64,000 nt of DNA from Streptomyces olivoverticillatus (GTDB lineage Bacteria > Actinomycetota > Actinomycetes > Streptomycetales > Streptomycetaceae), in contig NZ_JACHJH010000003.1 of NCBI RefSeq assembly GCF_014203555.1, positions 191,362 to 255,361 on the forward strand, in the 5' to 3' direction. Position 1 is the stretch's first letter. Every line of letters starts with the position of its first letter. Positions 58,753 to 64,000 of this stretch are shown here, one piece after another. The notes under the pieces were generated by a model, which saw only the letters and a program-made list of their open reading frames with translations, was not told the DNA's origin and ran no database searches. The translations under genes were made by a program, and so were the position numbers.

Positions 58753-60114
58753 TCAGTGCCGCAGATCCGCCAGGGCGTCCTCCACGCCGCGGTGGAAGGT
58801 GGGGTAGGCGTAGATCATGTGCCGCAGCGCCTCCACCGGCACCTCGGCCTGGACCGCCACCGCCAGCCCGTACATGACCTCGCCGCCCATGGGGCCGGCC
58901 GTGGTCGCCCCGACCAGGACGCCGCGGCCGGCGTCCTCGACCAGCTTGACCAGGCCGTCGTTGCCCGCTTTGTGGATCCAGCCGCGCGCGGAGGACGGCA
59001 CCTTCGACAGGCCGGTGCGCACCTGCAGGCCCTTCTCCCGGGCCTGCCGCTCGGTGAGCCCCACCGCGCCGATCTCCGGGTCGGTGAAGGTCACCCGCGG
59101 CAGGGCGCGGTAGTCGGAGCCCGGGCCCGGCTCGCCGAGCACGGCCCGGGCCACGATCTCGGCCTCGTACATGGCCACATGGGTGAACGCCCCGTGCCCG
59201 GTCACGTCCCCCACGGCCCACAGCCCCGGTGCCGCCAGCAGGTGCCGGTCGGTCTTGAGGGCCTTCGCCGCGGGGTCGAGGCCCACGGTCTCCAGGCCCA
59301 GACCGGAGAAGTCGGCGCGCCGTCCGGTGGCGACCAGCAGTTGATGGCCCGTCAGCTCCGTGCCGTCCTCCAGGACCACCGTGAAGACGTCGCCCTCGTG
59401 CCGCACCTGCGTCGCCCGTGCCCCCGTGCGCAGGTCGATGCCTTCGTCGCGCAGGATCCCCGCCAGCAGCTCGCCCGCTTCCGGTTCCTCCGCCGGAACC
59501 AGGCCGTCCATCGCCTCCACCACGGTGACCCGGCTCCCGAAGCGCCCGAAGGCCTGGGCCAGCTCCACGCCGATCGCACCGCCGCCCAGCACCAGCAGCG
59601 AGTCCGGCGCCTCCTTCGCGGCAATGGCGTCCCGGTTGGTCCAGTAGGGCACGGCGTCCAGACCGGGCACCGGTGGGATCTGCGGCTTCGAGCCCGTCGC
59701 GATCACCACGCCGTGCCGCGCCTCGTACAGCTCGCCGTCGACCTCGACCCGCCCCGGGCCGGCCAGCCGGCCCCGGCCGCGCGCCAGCAGGCCGCCCTTG
59801 TCGGTGAAGCGGTCCGCGGCCACCTGGTCGTTCCAGTCGTCGGTGGCCTCGTCCCGGATCCGGGCGGCCACCGGCGCCCAGTCGGGCGTCAGCTGCACCG
59901 AGCCCGCCATGCCCGGCACGCGTCGCGCCTCGGCCAGCAGGTTCCCGGCGCGGATCATCATCTTGCTGGGCACGCAGGCCCAGTACGGGCACTCGCCGCC
60001 GACGAGCTCCGCCTCCACGCCCAGCACCCGCAGCCCGGCATCGGCGAGCCGTCCCGCCACATGCTCGCCACCGGGACCCATGCCGATCACGACGACATCC
60101 ACCTGTTCGGCCAC
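58753..60114 (-). CDS. Pyridine nucleotide-disulfide oxidoreductase with altered C-terminal active site
   Basis: The 453-residue flavoprotein has FAD motif VVVIGMGPGGEHVAGRL, redox pair CPYWAC (Cys42 and Cys47, same spacing as dihydrolipoamide dehydrogenase), NAD motif LLVLGGGAIGVELAQAF and GLWAVGDVTG. The C-terminal His-Glu pair of the dimer interface, normally HPTxxE, is replaced: the segment reads YAYPTFHRG, Tyr for His and Arg for Glu. So thiol chemistry may differ from lipoamide or mercuric reductase. The GTG at 60114 has GGAGGTG eight bases upstream. The upstream phoD gene is on the same strand, 63 bases away. Confidence 0.9.
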   Translation of the reverse strand: MAEQVDVVVIGMGPGGEHVAGRLADAGLRVLGVEAELVGGECPYWACVPSKMMIRAGNLLAEARRVPGMAGSVQLTPDWAPVAARIRDEATDDWNDQVAADRFTDKGGLLARGRGRLAGPGRVEVDGELYEARHGVVIATGSKPQIPPVPGLDAVPYWTNRDAIAAKEAPDSLLVLGGGAIGVELAQAFGRFGSRVTVVEAMDGLVPAEEPEAGELLAGILRDEGIDLRTGARATQVRHEGDVFTVVLEDGTELTGHQLLVATGRRADFSGLGLETVGLDPAAKALKTDRHLLAAPGLWAVGDVTGHGAFTHVAMYEAEIVARAVLGEPGPGSDYRALPRVTFTDPEIGAVGLTERQAREKGLQVRTGLSKVPSSARGWIHKAGNDGLVKLVEDAGRGVLVGATTAGPMGGEVMYGLAVAVQAEVPVEALRHMIYAYPTFHRGVEDALADLRH

Positions 60115-60177
60115 AGCACCGCACCTCCACTCGGGACGACCCGGAACAATCCACCCTCCCACCGGGCGCCCGGGGCG

Positions 60178-61755
60178 TCACTGTCCGACGCGCCCCGGTT
60201 GGAGCACCTTGGTGAACAGCGTCGCCCCGTCCTCGTCGCGCAGCCGTACGGTCAGCTCGCCGCCCTCCGCGTCGATGGCCACCTCGCCGAAGAACTGGCT
60301 GCCCTGGCCGGGCGGCACGTTGGCCGTGGCCGGGGCCCGGACGAAGGGCTGCTCGGGGCCGAAGGTCCCGTCCAGCTTCACCGCTGGGAAGCCGCCCGCG
60401 TTCAGCGGGCCCGAGACGAATTCCCAGAACGGCGCGAAGTCCTTGAACGCCGCCCGCGCGGGGTCGTAGTGCTGCGCGGAGGTGTAGTGCACGTCGGCCG
60501 TCAGCCACACCGTGCCCGTGATCCGCCGGTGCTTGATGTGCCGCAGCAGCTCGGCGATCTGCAGCTCCCGGCCGAGCGGCGCGCCCGGGTCGCCCTGCGC
60601 GACCGCCTCGAAGTTCACCGGGCCGTCCGTGACCACCAGGCCCAGCGGCATGTCGGCGGCGATCACCTTCCACACCGCGCGCGAGCGCGACAGCTGCCGC
60701 TTGAGCCAGCGCAGCTGGCGTGCGCCCAGGATGCCCTGGGTGTCGTCGGGTTGCCGGCCGGGGGAGTTGGCGTTGCGGTAGGTGCGCATGTCCAGCACGA
60801 AGACGTCCAGCAGCGGACCGTGCCGCAGCACGCGGTAGACCCGGCCGTCGGCGTCGGGGCGGTGCGTGGAGACGGGGAAGTACTCGGTGAACGCCCGCAG
60901 GGAGCGCGCGGACAGCACGTCGACGCGCTTTTCGGCGTAGCGGGCGTCGTCCAGGATCTGGCCCGGGTACCAGTTGTTGTGCACCTCGTGGTCGTCCCAC
61001 TGGACGATCGCCGGCACCTGGGCGTTGAAGCGCCGCAGGTTGGCATCCAGCAGGTTGTAGCGGAAGGCGCCGCGGAACTCCGCGAGCGTCTCGGCGACCT
61101 TGGACTTCTCCTCGGTGGTGACGTTCCGCCAGGTGCTGCCGTCGGGGAGGACGACGCTGGGGGCGATGGGGTTGTCGGCGTAGATGTTGTCGCCGCTGCA
61201 CAGGAAGAAGTCCGGGTCGAGTCTGCGCATCTGCTCGAAGATGCGGTAGCCGCCCCGGTCCGGATTGATCCCCCAGCCCTGCCCCGCCAGGTCGCCCGAC
61301 CAGACGAAGCGCACGTCCTTGCGGAGCGCTGGGGCGGTGCGGAAGGTGCCGTACACCGGCCGTCCGGTGCGCCGCGGGTCGTCGGGGTCGGCGAGCAGCA
61401 CCCGGTAGTGGATCTCCTCGCCCGGCGGCAGGCCGCGCAGCGCGGTGCGGCCGGTGAAGTCGGTCTCCGGCCCGACCAGCGGCCCGGTCCAGCGGTGCAC
61501 GGTGCGGAAGGACTCGGTCGCCGACGTCTCCACGACCATCCGGGCCCTGCGGTCGGAGCGCACCCACACCAGACCCGAGGACGTGGTCACGTCACCGGCC
61601 TGGACGCCCCAGTCGGCGCTCGGCCGGCCCGACAGCGCCTGCGCCGGTGCGGCCGCGGCGAGCGGCGGCAGGGCGGCCGCGCCCGCGACGGCGAGGGAGC
61701 TCCGCAGCACCGCCCGTCTGCCGAGTGCCTGACCGGTTCCATGTGCCTTCTCCAT
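60178..61755 (-). CDS. phoD: Tat-exported alkaline phosphatase D (PhoD)
   Basis: A 525-residue secreted phosphodiesterase/phosphatase. The leader has the twin-arginine motif LGRRAVLRSSLAVAGAAALP followed by an AQA cleavage site. An N-terminal beta-sandwich precedes the metallophosphatase core, with FVWSGDLAG, CSGDNIYAD, IVQWDDHEVHNNWYP and VWLTADVHYTS motifs that bind Fe/Ca. It liberates phosphate from organic esters outside the cell. The ATG at 61755 has AGGAGGT eight bases upstream. A direct repeat resembling a PHO box lies about 65-85 bases before the start, so PhoP control under phosphate starvation is expected. Confidence 0.95.
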   Translation of the reverse strand: MEKAHGTGQALGRRAVLRSSLAVAGAAALPPLAAAAPAQALSGRPSADWGVQAGDVTTSSGLVWVRSDRRARMVVETSATESFRTVHRWTGPLVGPETDFTGRTALRGLPPGEEIHYRVLLADPDDPRRTGRPVYGTFRTAPALRKDVRFVWSGDLAGQGWGINPDRGGYRIFEQMRRLDPDFFLCSGDNIYADNPIAPSVVLPDGSTWRNVTTEEKSKVAETLAEFRGAFRYNLLDANLRRFNAQVPAIVQWDDHEVHNNWYPGQILDDARYAEKRVDVLSARSLRAFTEYFPVSTHRPDADGRVYRVLRHGPLLDVFVLDMRTYRNANSPGRQPDDTQGILGARQLRWLKRQLSRSRAVWKVIAADMPLGLVVTDGPVNFEAVAQGDPGAPLGRELQIAELLRHIKHRRITGTVWLTADVHYTSAQHYDPARAAFKDFAPFWEFVSGPLNAGGFPAVKLDGTFGPEQPFVRAPATANVPPGQGSQFFGEVAIDAEGGELTVRLRDEDGATLFTKVLQPGRVGQ

Positions 61756-61816
61756 GAGGGAGACCTCCTGTGCCGACATCGCCACGACACGCGATTCCTA
61801 CGGGCACCACATGCCC

Positions 61817-61838
61817 GGCAGGGGAACGCACGGTGAAC
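61817..61838 (-). promoter_or_regulatory. Candidate PHO box upstream of phoD
   Basis: On the minus strand GTTCACCGTGC is followed directly by GTTCCCCTGCC, two 11-base units with the GTTCAC-type core at exactly the 11-base period known for Streptomyces PhoP direct repeat units. The first unit is a full match to the core and the second differs at one core base. It lies 62-83 bases before the phoD start. Confidence 0.6.
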
Positions 61839-61951
61839 ATCCGCCCCTCGCGGCCCGGTGGCCCCTGCCATCACCGTCGTCGCCCGATGGGCGTACGGTC
61901 GTGGGCAGTTACAGGTCGCGGGGGAGCGGCCCGAAGGACAGAGGAGGCACC

Positions 61952-62389
61952 GTGCCCGTCGACGGCCGAGCTCATGTGCGCATCGCCCGACCCTCCCGCG
62001 ACCTCGCGGCAGCGGAACGTTTCTGGACCCGCGGCCTCGGCCTCTCGGTCCTCTTCCGGAAGGAGGCCGAGGAGGGCGCCCCGCCCGAGGAGGCGCACTC
62101 CCTGCTGATGGTGGGCTGGCCGGACGCCTCCTGGCACCTCGAACTGGTCACCGCCGCGGGCCCGTTCCCGCAGCCGGCGCCGACCGTCGAGGACCTCCTC
62201 GTCGTCTACACCGCCGGGGAGGTGCCCGAGGAGCTTCTCGCGCGCCTGGAGGAGCACGGCGGCAAGCGGGTCCCGGCCCACAACCCCTACTGGGACACCT
62301 GGGGTGTCACGGTCGAAGACCCCGACGGCTACCGCCTGGTGCTCTCGACGCGCGAGTGGTCGAATGAGCAGGCGCTGGCGAAGAGGTAG
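61952..62389 (+). CDS. VOC (glyoxalase/bleomycin-resistance) family protein
   Basis: A 145-residue single VOC module with paired beta-alpha-beta units: AHVRIARPSRDLAAAERFWT, LLMVGWPDASWHLELVTAAG, then VVYTAGEVPEELLARLEEHG and WGVTVEDPDGYRLVLST. The Glu in WHLELV and the end-strand residues could be metal ligands, though the usual His set is incomplete, so a binding-only role is possible. The GTG at 61952 has GAGGAGG six bases upstream. It diverges from phoD. Confidence 0.9.
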   Translation: MPVDGRAHVRIARPSRDLAAAERFWTRGLGLSVLFRKEAEEGAPPEEAHSLLMVGWPDASWHLELVTAAGPFPQPAPTVEDLLVVYTAGEVPEELLARLEEHGGKRVPAHNPYWDTWGVTVEDPDGYRLVLSTREWSNEQALAKR

Positions 62390-62407
62390 CGCCGCGCCGG
62401 ACAGGCG

Positions 62408-63241
62408 TCAGCGCGAGGTGTCGAGGATGACCCGGGCCACCAGCGCCGGGTCGTCGTTCATCGGCACGTGCCCGCAGCCCGGCAGCCTGACGAGCCGGGC
62501 GGCGGGGATCACCTTCTTGGCGCGCACGCCCTGGCGTCGCAGCAGGATCCGGTCTCTGGTGCCCCAGGCGATGGTCACCGGGATGTTCGTGATGTCGTGA
62601 GTGAAGAGCACACCGCGCTGCCCGGCGGCGAGCGTGGCCTCGAAGCCCGTCGCCTCGCGCAGCGCACGGGTCTCGGCGGCAATGGCGTCCGGTGAACGGC
62701 GCCCGGGCCGCGCGTAGATGGTGCCGCCCAGCACCGCCCGTCCCGGCGCCGTCCGGGCCAGCCGGGTCACCGTCCGCGGCGACAGGGACAACGCCCCGAG
62801 GCGCATCCCTTGCAGCATCGCGAAGGCGTACCGGCGCTCCGCCTCGGTCCAGAACCCGCCCGGGGAGAGCGCCGTGACGGACCGTACGAGCTTCTCGTGC
62901 CCGAGCTGCAGCGCCAGCAGCCCGCCGAGGGAGTTGCCGACGACGTGCGGCCGGTCCAGGCCCAGCGCCTCGAAGAGCGCGCGGAGCACCGGGATCACCC
63001 CTCGCAGGTCGTAGGAGATGCCGTCGGGCAGGGCGGGGGAGAGGCCGAAGCCCGGCAGGTCGACGGTGATGACGTCCCGCTCGGCGGCGAGGATGCCCAC
63101 CACCGGATCCCACGCCTGGAGATGGTGGCCGATGCCGTGCAGCAGCACCAGCGGCTCTCCGCTGCCCAGCCGCTCGTGGACCACGTCGACGCTGCGCACC
63201 CCCGAAGGTGTCTCGACGGGGACGGAGATCGTATCGGCCAT
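62408..63241 (-). CDS. Alpha/beta hydrolase
   Basis: The 277-residue protein has VLLHGIGHHLQAWD (oxyanion region), VDLPGFGLSP, nucleophile elbow GNSLGG, a cap domain, WGTRDRI and CGHVPMNDDP with the catalytic His. Overall it resembles epoxide-hydrolase or haloperoxidase-like esterases; the substrate is unknown. No signal peptide is present. The ATG at 63241 has GAGGAG eight bases upstream. It diverges from an ECF41-type sigma-factor gene at 63390, and such sigma factors often lie beside oxidoreductases or hydrolases they control. Confidence 0.92.
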   Translation of the reverse strand: MADTISVPVETPSGVRSVDVVHERLGSGEPLVLLHGIGHHLQAWDPVVGILAAERDVITVDLPGFGLSPALPDGISYDLRGVIPVLRALFEALGLDRPHVVGNSLGGLLALQLGHEKLVRSVTALSPGGFWTEAERRYAFAMLQGMRLGALSLSPRTVTRLARTAPGRAVLGGTIYARPGRRSPDAIAAETRALREATGFEATLAAGQRGVLFTHDITNIPVTIAWGTRDRILLRRQGVRAKKVIPAARLVRLPGCGHVPMNDDPALVARVILDTSR

Positions 63242-63389
63242 GGGGAACTCCTCGTCATCCGTGGGGCGACGTACCGAGACAGGATGTCAGCAACGGTTAC
63301 CGCTGGGTAGACCCGCGGCCGGTGCGGTGGAGGCCAGGTGAGACCCGGTTCACGTGGACAACCCCGCCCGGCTCCGGTGGGATGGAGCC

Positions 63390-64000
63390 GTGACCGCACC
63401 CGACACCGCGCTCGACGCCTTCGAGGAACACCGCTCCACCCTCACCGGCGTCGCCTACCGCATGCTCGGCCGCTTCGCCGACGCGGAGGACGTCGTCCAG
63501 GAGGCCTGGCTGCGCTGGTCCGGCGCCGACCGCGGCGAAGTCCGCGATGCCCGCGGCTATCTGGTGCGCATCACCACCCGGCTGGCCATCGACCGGCTGC
63601 GCCGGGTCCAGGCGCAGCGCGAGGCGTACGTGGGGCCGTGGCTGCCGGAGCCCATCGCGACCGACTTCGGCGACGCCGTGCCCGACACCGCCGAGCGGGC
63701 CGTGCTCGCCGACTCCGTCTCCCTCGCCGTCCTCGTCGTCCTGGAGTCGCTCTCCCCGCTGGAGCGCGCGGTCTTCGTGCTGCGGGAGGCCTTCGGCTTC
63801 CCCTTCTCGGAGATCGCCGGGACGCTCGACCGCTCGGAGGCGGCCGTACGGCAACTGGCCGGCCGCGCCCGGCAGCATGTGGAGGAGCGCAAGCCGCGCT
63901 ACGACGTCGACCCGGCCGCGCGGCGCGACCTCACCGAGCGCTTCCTGGCCGCCGCCGGCGGCGGCAGCCTGGAAGACCTGCTGGCGCTCCTCGCCCCGGA
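63390..64000 (+). CDS. ECF41-type RNA polymerase sigma factor, C-terminus cut by window edge
   Basis: The visible 203 residues include sigma-2 (RMLGRFADAEDVVQEAWLRW), the linker with YVGPWLPEPI typical of ECF41 sigma factors, and sigma-4 (LSPLERAVFVLREAFGFPFSEIAGTLDRS). ECF41 members carry a C-terminal SnoaL-like domain that acts as a built-in regulator in place of an anti-sigma factor; its start is just reached (DLTERFLAAAGGGSLEDLLALL). The GTG at 63390 has GGTGGGATGGAG upstream, with imperfect spacing. Likely targets are its own promoter and the divergent hydrolase. Confidence 0.92.
   Translation, partial: MTAPDTALDAFEEHRSTLTGVAYRMLGRFADAEDVVQEAWLRWSGADRGEVRDARGYLVRITTRLAIDRLRRVQAQREAYVGPWLPEPIATDFGDAVPDTAERAVLADSVSLAVLVVLESLSPLERAVFVLREAFGFPFSEIAGTLDRSEAAVRQLAGRARQHVEERKPRYDVDPAARRDLTERFLAAAGGGSLEDLLALLAP

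Noticed and set aside
1..64000. CRISPR arrays, insertion sequences, prophage genes, tRNA genes and PKS/NRPS modules
   Set aside because: Looked for by eye on both strands; none found. Intergenic gaps are too short and lack cloverleaf, transposase or terminal-repeat features.

Overview
The window is about 64 kb of very GC-rich DNA from a Streptomyces-like actinomycete chromosome. The signs are GC-rich third positions throughout, many GTG and TTG starts, ATGA/GTGA stop-start overlaps, several starts that look leaderless, and families typical of the genus: a lone roadblock/LC7 protein, an EF-Tu3-like paralogue, FUSC, DUF885, an ECF41-type sigma factor and many small regulators. I see no tRNA, rRNA, CRISPR array, insertion sequence, prophage or large biosynthetic cluster. 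It reads as ordinary core or near-core chromosome with both strands densely used; no gene-free stretch exceeds about 300 bases.

Layout. 1-3.1 kb (minus): secreted phosphoesterase, MFS exporter and a secreted PD40/TolB-like protein cut by the window edge. 3.3-7.1 kb: small unknown protein, MpaB-type oxygenase, alpha/beta hydrolase, roadblock protein and a likely DNA-binding protein. 7.1-11.4 kb: TesB thioesterase, a large Ski2-like helicase and a metal-dependent membrane hydrolase. 11.5-16.8 kb: a heterodimeric ABC exporter whose two halves have complementary broken nucleotide-site motifs, divergent from a secreted PNGase A-like protein. 16.9-19.2 kb: MarR regulator and divergent ABC exporter. 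19.2-24.7 kb: CoA transferase, the lactate-utilisation operon lutABC and a flavin monooxygenase. 24.8-32.6 kb: YjbQ, D,D-carboxypeptidase, Lrp and FUSC, lactonase, CbiX-like protein, BadF-type kinase and uracil-DNA glycosylase. 32.7-39.3 kb: OYE/ArsR pair, TetR, RlmG-type methyltransferase, VTT membrane protein, a divergent EF-Tu-like GTPase and an overlapping spermidine-synthase-like methyltransferase. 39.3-46.2 kb: a run of membrane proteins (YihY, DHA2 exporter, ion channel, DedA). 46.3-50.1 kb: gamma carbonic anhydrase, EamA/XRE-cupin pair, GNAT, CoA-binding protein and YigZ. 50.2-54.4 kb: sbcDC. 54.4-64 kb: Lrp/rhodanese, DUF885 peptidase-like protein, ACT-GNAT acetyltransferase, a disulfide-reductase-like flavoprotein, PhoD with a Pho-box-like sequence, VOC protein, hydrolase and a truncated ECF41 sigma factor.

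Points that deserve a second look: the EF-Tu-like GTPase that has lost the switch I motif and the domain-3 YRPQF segment; the ABC pair with one intact and one dead composite ATP site; the membrane-anchored ACT-GNAT fusion; an intrinsic terminator-shaped hairpin just in front of rlmG; a 15-bp-period repeat before the lactonase gene; a reductase that keeps its redox cysteines but has lost its catalytic His and Glu; and several inverted repeats placed where local regulators should bind. No wholly new multi-gene system could be demonstrated.
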